Assembly: GCF_000758925.1 (NCBI RefSeq)
Contig: NZ_JRNC01000012.1
Coordinates: forward strand, 1 to 64,000
Direction: 5' to 3'
From: Prevotella sp. S7-1-8
GTDB lineage: Bacteria > Bacteroidota > Bacteroidia > Bacteroidales > Bacteroidaceae
Length of the DNA stretch: 64,000 nt
In this document: piece by piece, positions 9,264-17,147 of the stretch
Numbering within the stretch: the stretch's first letter is position 1
Layout: each line of letters opens with the position of its first letter
Position numbers and translations under genes: made by a program
The notes under the pieces: model-generated
Seen by the model: the letters and a program-made list of their open reading frames with translations, nothing else
Told to the model about the DNA's origin: nothing
Databases searched by the model: none

Positions 9264-10214
9264 ATGAAAAAGTTGTTATTGATGACCATGCTTCTGCTGG
9301 CTGGTGTTGTTATGACAAACGCCCAAGGCAATGTTGAAGACCCTGACGTAAAGTATGCCGCCGACCTGCTTCGGCCAGGCACGGTGGCTCCCGAGTTTGT
9401 CGTAGACGCTAAAGACACTACGGATAATACCTCCTTGAGCAGCTTTCGGGGGAGCTACGTGGTGATCGATTTCTGGGCTTCGTGGTGTCCGGACTGCCGA
9501 AGGGACATTCCTAAGTTGAAGCAAATCCACGATGAGTACAGTCCGAAGAGTGTGCGGTTCATCGGTGTTTCGTTCGACACCGACCGCGACGCGTGGGTCG
9601 GATGCATCCAAAAGAACAAAATGAACTGGCTGCACTACAGCGAGTTGAAGAAATGGAAGAAGGAGAGTAAGATAGACCAAGACTACCACGTGAATTGGAT
9701 TCCCACCTATTATATAATAGACCCGGACGGCAAGGTGCTGCTCGGCACGGTGGTGTTGGATAAAGTGGAAAACGAACTTCGCAAGTTGAGTGAGAATGGT
9801 TTGATAGACAAGCGAGAGATTGAAGATGATAAATGCTGGGCTACGCCTGACGCCCCGGAGTTTCCCGGTGGAGAAGTGGCGCGACAAAAATTTGTTTCCG
9901 ACAATCTCAAATATCCCGATATAGCGATGCAATATGGGGCGGAGGGAAAGGTAATCATGATGCTTGAGGTGGACGAAAACGGCAATTGTGGTAATTTTAA
10001 GGCTGTGGATTGCACTGTCTCAAACTACAATCGCGCTAAATTTGATAAGCTGACCACCTTCAAACAAGAAGAGCTGAAGAAGGCTATATCGCTTGCTTTT
10101 GCCAAAGAAGCCTATAACGTGCTGAAAAAAATGCCTGTGTGGAAGCCGGGAGTGTGGAATGGCAAACCGGTCAGGATAAAACTTCGCCAGACCTTTAGAT
10201 ATAATCTTAAATAG
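9264..10214 (+). CDS. Periplasmic thioredoxin-like protein fused to a TonB C-terminal domain
   Basis: Exported fusion protein of 316 aa. Residues 1-20 form a signal peptide (MKKLLLMT to MTNAQ). Residues about 38-175 are a TlpA/ResA-type thioredoxin fold with active site WCPDC (residues 74-78) and the cis-Pro motif WIPTYYIID. Residues about 198-313 match the TonB C-terminal domain: PEFPGGEVARQKFVSDN, then YPDIA, GAEGKVIM and MPVWKPGVWNGKPVRIK. There is no N-terminal TonB membrane anchor or Pro-rich linker, so classical energy transduction is unlikely. The TonB-like domain may dock the reductase on an outer-membrane or periplasmic partner. It is encoded between two ABC systems, 47 bp before the MacB-type ATPase. 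Confidence 0.88.
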   Translation: MKKLLLMTMLLLAGVVMTNAQGNVEDPDVKYAADLLRPGTVAPEFVVDAKDTTDNTSLSSFRGSYVVIDFWASWCPDCRRDIPKLKQIHDEYSPKSVRFIGVSFDTDRDAWVGCIQKNKMNWLHYSELKKWKKESKIDQDYHVNWIPTYYIIDPDGKVLLGTVVLDKVENELRKLSENGLIDKREIEDDKCWATPDAPEFPGGEVARQKFVSDNLKYPDIAMQYGAEGKVIMMLEVDENGNCGNFKAVDCTVSNYNRAKFDKLTTFKQEELKKAISLAFAKEAYNVLKKMPVWKPGVWNGKPVRIKLRQTFRYNLK

Positions 10215-10261
10215 TTTGCGGGGCTGCAACCTTTTGCCGTTTCGGCTCGTCAAATACAGCG

Positions 10262-10981
10262 ATGATACATTTAAAGGATATAAACAAGACCTATTTTGGC
10301 GCCCAGCCGCTGCATGTGCTCAAGGGAATTGACCTTGACATCGAGGAGGGTGAGTTCGTTTCCATCATGGGAGCGTCAGGGTCGGGCAAGTCGACGTTGC
10401 TCAACATCCTCGGCATTCTCGACAACTATGATAGCGGCGAATATGTGTTGGCTGGCACGCTCATCAAGAATTTGAGCGAGAAGCGAAGTGCCGAGTACCG
10501 CAACAGGTTCATAGGCTTTATCTTCCAGAGTTTTAATCTCATAGGCTTCAAGACCGCCGTGGAGAACGTGGAGTTGCCGCTGCTCTACCAAGGCGTGTCG
10601 CGACGCAAGCGGCATCAGCTGGCCTTGGAGTACCTTGAGCGTTTGGAGCTGTTGCCTTGGGCCGACCATTATCCCAACGAGATGTCCGGAGGCCAGAAGC
10701 AGCGGGTGGCCATCGCTCGCGCGCTCATCACCAATCCAAAAGTCATCTTGGCCGATGAGCCTACCGGCGCGCTCGATTCCAAGACGAGTGTGGAGGTGAT
10801 GAAACTCCTCAAGAGACTAAACAAGGACGAGGGAAAGACCATTGTCGTGGTGACACACGAGAGTGGTGTGGCCAACGAGACTAACAAAATAGTGCATATC
10901 AAGGATGGCATGATAGGCAAAATAGAGGAGAACCTTGAACACAACGCGTCGCCATTCGGATTGAATGGACTGATGAAATAG
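10262..10981 (+). CDS. MacB/LolD-type ABC transporter ATP-binding protein
   Basis: Cytoplasmic ATPase of 239 aa powering the two MacB-like permeases downstream. It has Walker A GASGSGKST (about residues 38-46), the Q-loop in IFQSFNLI, the signature MSGGQKQRVAIARAL, Walker B VILADEPTGALDS and a switch His in VVVTHES. The sequence LLNILGILDNYDSGEY is characteristic of the LolD/MacB branch. The C-terminal tail (about residues 215-239) exceeds the minimal domain. It ends 9 bp before the first permease. Confidence 0.95.
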   Translation: MIHLKDINKTYFGAQPLHVLKGIDLDIEEGEFVSIMGASGSGKSTLLNILGILDNYDSGEYVLAGTLIKNLSEKRSAEYRNRFIGFIFQSFNLIGFKTAVENVELPLLYQGVSRRKRHQLALEYLERLELLPWADHYPNEMSGGQKQRVAIARALITNPKVILADEPTGALDSKTSVEVMKLLKRLNKDEGKTIVVVTHESGVANETNKIVHIKDGMIGKIEENLEHNASPFGLNGLMK

Positions 10982-10990
10982 CAGACTGGC

Positions 10991-12250
10991 ATGCTTGACA
11001 TTCTCGAAGAAATATGGGCAACGGCACGCCGCAACAGGCTGCGCACTGTGTTGACAGGCTTTTCCGTGGCATGGGGTATATTCATGATAATATTCCTCTT
11101 GGGTGCCGGCAACGGGTTTATCAATGCTGTCGAGCACAATTCGTCTAACTTTTTGGCCAACTCTATGCAAGTGAGCGGTGGGCGAACGTCCAAGGCTTAC
11201 GACGGCATGAACGAAGGAAGGGAAATCACGCTCAACGACAGGGACATGCAAACCACTAAGCACAAGTACGCCAATGTGGTCAGGGAGTTGGGCGCACAGG
11301 TCATGCAGAGCGACGTTCAAGTGTCTTATGGCAATAACTATGTCAGTGGAACGATATGTGGTGTTTATCCCAACCTTATGCACATCAATAAGATAGAGAT
11401 GTTGCACGGACGCTTTGTCAACGACATGGACAATGACCAGAGGCGCAAGGCGATGGTCATCAGCGAGAACCAAGCTAAGGAATTGGTGGATGGCGACATA
11501 GCCACCTTGGTGGGAAAGGAAGTCAAGGTGGACAACTTCGCGTTTCAAATCGTTGGCATTTACAAAAGCGACATGAGCCAGATGAATGCCCAGTTTTACT
11601 GCCCTTTCAGCACAGTTCGTACCATATATAACCGTGGTGACAAAGTGGAAAACATCATTTTTTCTTTCGACGGACTGAACAGCGTGCAGGAAAACGAGGA
11701 TTTTGAGAAACGCTACACAACCGATTTGAACGCCAACCACAATGCGGCTCCCGATGACGATAACGCCATTTGGATTTGGAACAGGTTTACCCAAAATCTC
11801 CAAATGAACACAGGCATGTCCATTATCCGTACCGCTTTGTGGATCATTGGCATCTTCACGCTGCTATCGGGTATCGTCGGCGTGAGCAATATCATGCTTA
11901 TTACCGTCAAGGAGCGCACCCGAGAGTTTGGCGTGCGCAAGGCCATCGGAGCCACGCCATGGTCCATCCTTCGGCTCATCATTGTCGAGAGCGTCATCAT
12001 CACCACCTTTTTCGGATATATAGGCATGCTCCTTGGCATTGGGGCCAATGCCTATTTGGATGCCACCGCGGGGTCAAAGACGGTCGACTCGGGATTGTTT
12101 GAGATGACCATATTTCTAAATCCCACGGTGGGATTAGGTGTTTGTTTGGAGGCCACGTTGGTGATGATTGTGGCCGGAACCATCGCGGGGATGGTGCCGG
12201 CGCGGCGCGCGGCGCGCATCAAACCTATCGACGCGTTGAGAGCCGAATGA
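10991..12250 (+). CDS. MacB-like ABC transporter permease, first of two
   Basis: Inner-membrane MacB/FtsX-family permease of 419 aa. One helix lies near residues 17-40 (TVLTGFSVAWGIFMIIFLLG). A large periplasmic MacB core domain follows (about 45-280), then three C-terminal helices starting near WIIGIFTLLSGIVGVSNIM. The conserved coupling segment VKERTREFGVRKAIGA and the C-terminal PARRAARIKPIDALRAE are typical. It probably forms a heterodimer with the next gene product. Confidence 0.95.
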   Translation: MLDILEEIWATARRNRLRTVLTGFSVAWGIFMIIFLLGAGNGFINAVEHNSSNFLANSMQVSGGRTSKAYDGMNEGREITLNDRDMQTTKHKYANVVRELGAQVMQSDVQVSYGNNYVSGTICGVYPNLMHINKIEMLHGRFVNDMDNDQRRKAMVISENQAKELVDGDIATLVGKEVKVDNFAFQIVGIYKSDMSQMNAQFYCPFSTVRTIYNRGDKVENIIFSFDGLNSVQENEDFEKRYTTDLNANHNAAPDDDNAIWIWNRFTQNLQMNTGMSIIRTALWIIGIFTLLSGIVGVSNIMLITVKERTREFGVRKAIGATPWSILRLIIVESVIITTFFGYIGMLLGIGANAYLDATAGSKTVDSGLFEMTIFLNPTVGLGVCLEATLVMIVAGTIAGMVPARRAARIKPIDALRAE

Positions 12251-12290
12251 GCCAAGGCATGGCAATAATGATAGCAACAAAGTACGAACC

Positions 12291-13535
12291 ATGAAGTTTG
12301 ACATTGACACATATCGTGAAATATTGGATACGCTCACCCGAAACAAGACGCGTTCGTTCCTCACAGGGTTTGGTGTTTTCTGGGGAGTGTTCATGTTGGT
12401 GGTGCTCATTGGTGGTGGCGATGGGCTGGAAGAGTTGTTGGCTAAAAACTTCCAAGGGTTTGCCACAAACTCCGCTTTCACTTTCGCTCAGCCCACAACC
12501 AAGCCTTATGAGGGCTTCCGCAAGGGGCGTCAATGGAACATGACTTATAAAGATGTGGAGAGATTGCGCGCCAATGTGCCCGAGTTGGACATAGTGACCC
12601 CATTGGTGACAGAGTGGGGGAAAACCGTCGTCGCTGGCGACAAGAAGTTTGTGGCTAACGTCAAGGGTGTCTATCCGGAATATGCCAAAGTGGAGGAGCC
12701 GACCATTTTATATGGCCGATACCTCAATGACATGGACATTGCGGGAGACCGTAAGGTGTGCGTGATAGGCAAGAAGGTTTACAAGACGCTCTTTCCCAAC
12801 GGTGGAGACCCATGTGGACAGCTGCTGCGCGTAGACTCGTTGTATTTCAACGTGGTGGGCGTGGATTACAGTCCGGGAAACATGAACATCAATGGCAACG
12901 CGCAAGAAAGTGTCACTATTCCGCTAACCATTTTGCAACGGCTCTATAATTTGGGCGATGTGGTACACCTCATTTGTGTCACGGGAAAACCTGGCGTGAC
13001 CATGAGCAACTTGGCGCAACCGCTGCGCAATGTCATCGGGAGGGCGCATCGCGTTGACCCGACCGATGAAAAGGCCATCTCGGTCTTCAATACTGAGGTG
13101 ATGTTTGGCATGGTGGACAGCCTGTTCGAGGGTGTCAACTTCCTGATTTGGCTGGTCGGTATAGGCACGTTGCTGGCCGGAGGCATCGGTGTCTCCAACA
13201 TCATGATGGTCACGGTGCGCGAGCGTACCACCGAGATAGGCATCAGACGAGCCATCGGGGCCACGCCCAAGATGATACTGTCGCAAATTGTTTCGGAGAG
13301 CGTCGCGCTCGCCACGGTGGCCGGCATGAGCGGCATACTCTTCGCTGTGTTCGTCTTGCAAATGCTCGAGGTGGCCAATACCAACGACGGCATCATGGCG
13401 GCTCATTTCCAGATAGGGTTCTGGGCCGCGCTCGGAGCGTTGGCTTTCCTCATCGTGCTGGGCGTGGTGGCCGGTCTCGCGCCTGCCATCAGGGCCATGA
13501 GCATAAAGCCGGTGGATGCCATGAGAGATGAATAA
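12291..13535 (+). CDS. MacB-like ABC transporter permease, second of two
   Basis: 414-aa paralogue of the preceding permease with the same plan: an N-terminal helix (SFLTGFGVFWGVFMLVVLIG), a periplasmic MacB core domain, and C-terminal helices with VRERTTEIGIRRAIGATPK and a PAIRAMSIKPVDAMRDE tail. It starts 40 bp after the first permease. Two permease genes with one ATPase and one adaptor is a common Bacteroidetes arrangement and suggests a heterodimeric mechanotransmission pump. Confidence 0.95.
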   Translation: MKFDIDTYREILDTLTRNKTRSFLTGFGVFWGVFMLVVLIGGGDGLEELLAKNFQGFATNSAFTFAQPTTKPYEGFRKGRQWNMTYKDVERLRANVPELDIVTPLVTEWGKTVVAGDKKFVANVKGVYPEYAKVEEPTILYGRYLNDMDIAGDRKVCVIGKKVYKTLFPNGGDPCGQLLRVDSLYFNVVGVDYSPGNMNINGNAQESVTIPLTILQRLYNLGDVVHLICVTGKPGVTMSNLAQPLRNVIGRAHRVDPTDEKAISVFNTEVMFGMVDSLFEGVNFLIWLVGIGTLLAGGIGVSNIMMVTVRERTTEIGIRRAIGATPKMILSQIVSESVALATVAGMSGILFAVFVLQMLEVANTNDGIMAAHFQIGFWAALGALAFLIVLGVVAGLAPAIRAMSIKPVDAMRDE

Positions 13536-13635
13536 TTCACAATTAACAATTCTCAATCCACAATGATCGAGCCTCTGTATTCCACGCTTCACATTCATAA
13601 CATGTAATCATAAAACATATAACTCATAATCGGTG

Positions 13636-14748
13636 ATGAAAAAATATTTCAAATTTATCATTGCGGCGTTGGTGCTGCTTATTTTTATCGGAACGTTCGT
13701 ATTCCTCTGGAAAAAGAGCAGGCCGCAGCCGGTGGCCTACGAGGAGTTTGTGCCCACCATGAGAGACCTGCGCAAAACCGCGGTGGTGACTGGCAAGATT
13801 GAGCCTCGCAACGAGGTGAACGTCAAACCACAAATATCGGGTATCATCACCAATATATACAAAGAGGCGGGCGACATGGTGACAGCCGGCGAGGTGATAG
13901 CCAAGGTGAAGGTCATTCCCGACATGAACATGCTCAGCTCGGCGCAGGCGAGAGTGCGCTCGGCAAAGATTGTGCTGAGCCAAGCCAAGGTGGACTTCGA
14001 CCGGCAAAAAACGCTCTACGACAAAGGGTTGATAGCCGCCAACGACTATGACCAAGTGCGCAAGGCATACCTGCAAGCCAAGGAGGAGGTGCGGGCCGCC
14101 AACGATAACTTGCAGGTGGTGCGTGACGGCGTGTCGGCGCAAAACGCCAATACCAGCAGCACGCTCATACGGTCCACCATCAGCGGCCTTATCCTCGACG
14201 TGCCTGTCAAGGTGGGAAACACCGTCATTCTGTCCAACACGTTCAACGATGGTACCACCATCGCGTCGGTGGCCAACATGGGCGACCTGATTTTTAGGGG
14301 CAACGTGGACGAGACAGAGGTGGGGCAGATTGTCGTGGGCATGCCTATGAAAATTACCGTTGGCGCCATGGAGGGCGAAAAGCTCGCTGCCTCGCTGGAG
14401 TATATCTCGCCCAAGGCCGTGGAAAACAATGGCGCCAACCAGTTCGAGATTAAGGCGGCGGTGCATGGGACGAGTGGCACGAAGATACGCTCGGGCTATA
14501 GCGCCAACGCGGAGATTGTGCTGAAGGAGGCGAGGGGCGTGCTTGCCGTGCCGGAGAGCGCCATCGAGTTTGAGGGCGCTAACACTTATGTATATGTCGT
14601 TGGTGGCACGGCCGACAACAAGACGTATACCCGCCGCAAAGTGGTGACGGGGCTGAGCGATGGCATCAACATCCAAATAAAGAGTGGACTGAGGAAAAAC
14701 GAGAAGGTGCGCGGGCCCAAGGTGGTGAAGACGGAGGATGAAAAATAA
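13636..14748 (+). CDS. MacA/HlyD-family periplasmic adaptor protein
   Basis: Membrane-anchored periplasmic adaptor that would link the MacB-like permeases to an outer-membrane channel. I use the ATG at 13636 (370 aa); the GTG one codon upstream is the alternative. Residues about 8-25 form a membrane anchor. A lipoyl/barrel-sandwich half follows (VTGKIEPRNEVNVKPQISG), then an alpha-helical hairpin (about 95-160), the second lipoyl half and a beta-barrel domain ending near residue 330. No TolC-like outer-membrane factor gene is adjacent; one must be supplied from elsewhere. It is the last gene of the run, followed by a strong terminator. Confidence 0.93.
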   Translation: MKKYFKFIIAALVLLIFIGTFVFLWKKSRPQPVAYEEFVPTMRDLRKTAVVTGKIEPRNEVNVKPQISGIITNIYKEAGDMVTAGEVIAKVKVIPDMNMLSSAQARVRSAKIVLSQAKVDFDRQKTLYDKGLIAANDYDQVRKAYLQAKEEVRAANDNLQVVRDGVSAQNANTSSTLIRSTISGLILDVPVKVGNTVILSNTFNDGTTIASVANMGDLIFRGNVDETEVGQIVVGMPMKITVGAMEGEKLAASLEYISPKAVENNGANQFEIKAAVHGTSGTKIRSGYSANAEIVLKEARGVLAVPESAIEFEGANTYVYVVGGTADNKTYTRRKVVTGLSDGINIQIKSGLRKNEKVRGPKVVKTEDEK

Positions 14749-14754
14749 ATGGTG

Positions 14755-14801
14755 AAAGGATTTCGAGGTCAAGCGTTCGCGGGTCGAGAAATCCTTTTTT
14801 T
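14755..14801 (+). terminator. Intrinsic terminator after the MacAB-like operon
   Basis: Perfect 10-bp arms AAAGGATTTC (14755-14764) and GAAATCCTTT (14788-14797) run into a seven-T tract (14795-14801), starting 7 nt after the adaptor stop codon. Confidence 0.85.
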
Positions 14802-15199
14802 ATGTTTACCCTAAGGTAAGTTTGCTTTTTTGGTAACAGAATGAAAGATAGGAAATAATTTGACATAAACTTTCCCATATTTTGTACATGGGGGCATTTA
14901 GAGTCGTTTCCGTTCTGAAACGACAAAAACGTTATCCTTATTTAATTACCTATGTATCAGAAAGGAATGGCAAATTTGTCATTTTCCTGTTTTGATAAAA
15001 ATGGGTTGGTTTTGCGATTGCTGCTTAATCGCGATGTGATTAATGCTTAATCACGACGTGATTGGTGCCTAAACAGATAGTGATTAACGTCTAATCGTGG
15101 CGTGAATTGCGCTTAAACGTGGGCTACCCAAATATCTTTACAAAAATGCGCGGCGCACTTGTGTTTTTCCCTCCCTGTGTGGCGTGATGTCGAGGGCAT
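14802..15199. other. Intergenic region between two convergent operons
   Basis: No gene is visible in about 400 bp between the ends of the MacAB-like operon and the susC operon. The only structure recognised is the 22-nt periodic repeat at 15022-15125, listed separately. Confidence 0.6.
15022..15125. repeat. Degenerate direct repeats with a 22-nt period
   Basis: Four full units and a fifth partial one begin at 15022, 15044, 15066, 15088 and 15110. Each carries a YYTAAWC-type core (CTTAATCGCG, CTTAATCACG, CCTAAACAGA, TCTAATCGTG, CTTAAACGTG) at exactly 22-nt steps, and most carry GTGATTA-like sequence about ten bases later. No spacers separate units, so this is not a CRISPR array. A second set with the same core and step lies at 41765-41845. 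Confidence 0.65.
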
Positions 15200-15229
15200 A
15201 AAAAAGCGACTGGCATGGTAGCCAGTCGC
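15200..15229 (-). terminator. Intrinsic terminator of the susC-susD-susE-amylase operon
   Basis: Perfect 9-bp arms GCGACTGGC (15206-15214) and GCCAGTCGC (15221-15229) enclose a 6-nt loop. On the minus strand they are followed by six T residues (15205-15200). It lies about 40 nt past the amylase stop codon. Confidence 0.88.
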
Positions 15230-15270
15230 CCAGTATATAGATAGAATGTTACCGTGAGGTACGTTTACAA

Positions 15271-17037
15271 TCAGTTCACGACCACTTTCTTGCCGTTGTG
15301 GATATACACGCCTTTATGGGTGGGCTTGTTTGTTTTTACGCCCCCAATGGTGTACCAGCCATCAACGTTTTGCGAGCCATGCACCTTCTTGATGCCCGTG
15401 GGTGTGGTAACGATGCCTTTGGGCTTGGCGCCGGAGTAGTAGTCGTAGTAGCCGCCGTTAACAAATTCCAAGTCGGCTGTTTTCTTGCTTCCGTTGTCAC
15501 AGTTGAAGATGATGCCGGCGTTGGGGTTGTTGGCAGGCTTGGTCTGCTTGTTCCAACTCCATTTGTAAACCTTGTTGCCAGCCTTGGTCGTTCCTACGTA
15601 CTGGCAGTCCGCGCCGGGCCATGAGCCACCGGTGTAGTTGGCTTTTTGGTCCCACTGCCAGCAGCTTACGGTGCCTGTCCAGAAGCTCGGGGCCTCGAAG
15701 AAGGCGCATCGCTCGTCTTTGTCGATGGTGCAGAATGCGGGCGGCGTGAACGTTTGCGGCTCCTCGTCGGCGATAGCTTGGACGGCCGAAATGTCCACGT
15801 TGTCGGCCACATAGTATTTATAGCCATCACCCTCCACGGCTAATTTGTAGCCGTTGACGTCATAGCTGTCGGGTGTTCCCAAGGCCAACAGCACGTTGCC
15901 TTTCTCGCCTCGCACGATCACGATATAGCCATTGCCATGTCGCTCGGACTTGAGGATGGCGCTTTGGTTGGAAATGCCGGCGGCTTTGCGCGCCAAGATG
16001 AGCTTCTTGAGTTGGGTTTTGTACTGTTTCCAATGGGTGAGAAACACGCAGGGAGTGCCTGGCATGGCCATGATGTAGGCGTTGGCGGCTATGTAGTTGG
16101 CCGCGAGCCGGTTGTTGTCGCGGTCGGTGTCGTGATTGTCCACGAAGGTCACGGCGTACCTGCTGTATGCGGGGTCCTTGGCTGGGCAGTCGCCGTCCAG
16201 ACGGTTCCATTGGCCGCTGCCGAGCGCGTCTTTGATGTAATATTTCAGCGCGAAGTCGAACGCCGCACTCTGTATCTTTCCATCTACCTTGGTGCCGTCT
16301 AACCAGCTTTTCAGTTTGGCGGGATCTCCGTCCCAGTATTCGCCCACGGAGTAGGTGGGTTGGGCCGAAGCGTTATACTCGCCAATGTATTTCGCGGCGA
16401 AACCCTTCACCATGTCGTAACGAAAGCCGGTGTAGCCAAGTTCCTCTTTGAGAAACCGCAAGTATAGTTTCACGTTCTTTCGCACGTTGTCCGAGGTGTG
16501 GTCAAGGTCTCGGCATCCGCGAAAGTCGTCGCCGGTGTCCATCGCTCCCGACACGTCGTAGCCGTTTTGCTTGGTGTTTCCGCCATCATCGTTTTGGCAG
16601 ATGTCGGCCAGTGACCAGTGCATGGTTTGCTCTTTCCATGTCTCCTCGGGAAAGTCGCACCAGTTATGGTTGCCGTTGCGGTGGTTGATGACCACGTCCT
16701 CAATGACGCCCGTGCCTTTGTCCTTGTAAGCCTTGATCATCGAGCGCAGTTGGTCCTCTGTGCCAAACGCGCTCTTGTGGTTGAACCACCAAATGGGCGC
16801 GTAGCCCATCTGCATGGACGTCTTGTTGCAATTGCCCGACTGCGGCACCCATATCAGGTCGAAATATTGCGACAGCTCGTCGGCCTGGCTCTCGAGATTG
16901 GTCCACTGCGTGTCGCTGTAGCTGTCCCAATAAAACGCTTGCAACATCACGCCCTTGTAGTTGGCGGGCCAGCCCTGTGCGCCGGCGTTGGCGCAAAGCG
17001 ATAGCAATAGGACAAGAAAGGAATAAAAATGTTTCAT
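15271..17037 (-). CDS. Secreted GH13 alpha-amylase with C-terminal carbohydrate-binding module
   Basis: Endo-acting alpha-1,4-glucanase of 588 aa, exported by an N-terminal signal peptide (ending near NAGAQ, residue 21). The GH13 barrel spans about residues 24-345. The visible catalytic triad is Asp208 in GFRYDMVKG, Glu233 in SVGEYWDGD and Asp303 in FVDNHDTD. A starch-binding-like module with WQWDQKANYTGGSWPG follows (about 440-540). The last 40 residues (WYTIGGVKTNKPTHKGVYIHNGKKV) are a short C-terminal motif common on Prevotella exported proteins. As last gene of the sus operon it is a candidate for the surface amylase role played by SusG, though no lipobox is seen. Confidence 0.94.
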   Translation of the reverse strand: MKHFYSFLVLLLSLCANAGAQGWPANYKGVMLQAFYWDSYSDTQWTNLESQADELSQYFDLIWVPQSGNCNKTSMQMGYAPIWWFNHKSAFGTEDQLRSMIKAYKDKGTGVIEDVVINHRNGNHNWCDFPEETWKEQTMHWSLADICQNDDGGNTKQNGYDVSGAMDTGDDFRGCRDLDHTSDNVRKNVKLYLRFLKEELGYTGFRYDMVKGFAAKYIGEYNASAQPTYSVGEYWDGDPAKLKSWLDGTKVDGKIQSAAFDFALKYYIKDALGSGQWNRLDGDCPAKDPAYSRYAVTFVDNHDTDRDNNRLAANYIAANAYIMAMPGTPCVFLTHWKQYKTQLKKLILARKAAGISNQSAILKSERHGNGYIVIVRGEKGNVLLALGTPDSYDVNGYKLAVEGDGYKYYVADNVDISAVQAIADEEPQTFTPPAFCTIDKDERCAFFEAPSFWTGTVSCWQWDQKANYTGGSWPGADCQYVGTTKAGNKVYKWSWNKQTKPANNPNAGIIFNCDNGSKKTADLEFVNGGYYDYYSGAKPKGIVTTPTGIKKVHGSQNVDGWYTIGGVKTNKPTHKGVYIHNGKKVVVN

Positions 17038-17082
17038 GATTTGTATTTGTTAGGTGGATTGAAATGATGCGTGTCTACAAGA

Positions 17083-17117
17083 AAGGCGTACCCCCGGAAG
17101 ATGTGGGAGTACGCCTT
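17083..17117 (-). terminator. Intercistronic hairpin between the susE-like gene and the amylase gene
   Basis: Arms AAGGCGTAC (17083-17091) and GTACGCCTT (17109-17117) pair perfectly, and extra C/G pairs extend the stem inward. On the minus strand the stem is followed by TTTCTT. It could act as a partial terminator or as an mRNA-stabilising element that sets amylase output relative to SusC/D/E. Confidence 0.6.
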
Positions 17118-17147
17118 GTTAGAAGTTTGTTTGTCTCCCGCGGCAGC

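Noticed and set aside
10817-11803. Minus-strand frame of 328 codons
   Set aside because: It is antisense to the ATPase and first permease genes, both of which have full family motifs.
13624-14772. Long minus-strand frame of 382 codons
   Set aside because: It is antisense to the complete adaptor gene, is His-rich and has no domain; it is a shadow of GC-biased codons.
15022-15125. Possible CRISPR array
   Set aside because: Units are contiguous with no unique spacers, too degenerate, and no cas genes are nearby.
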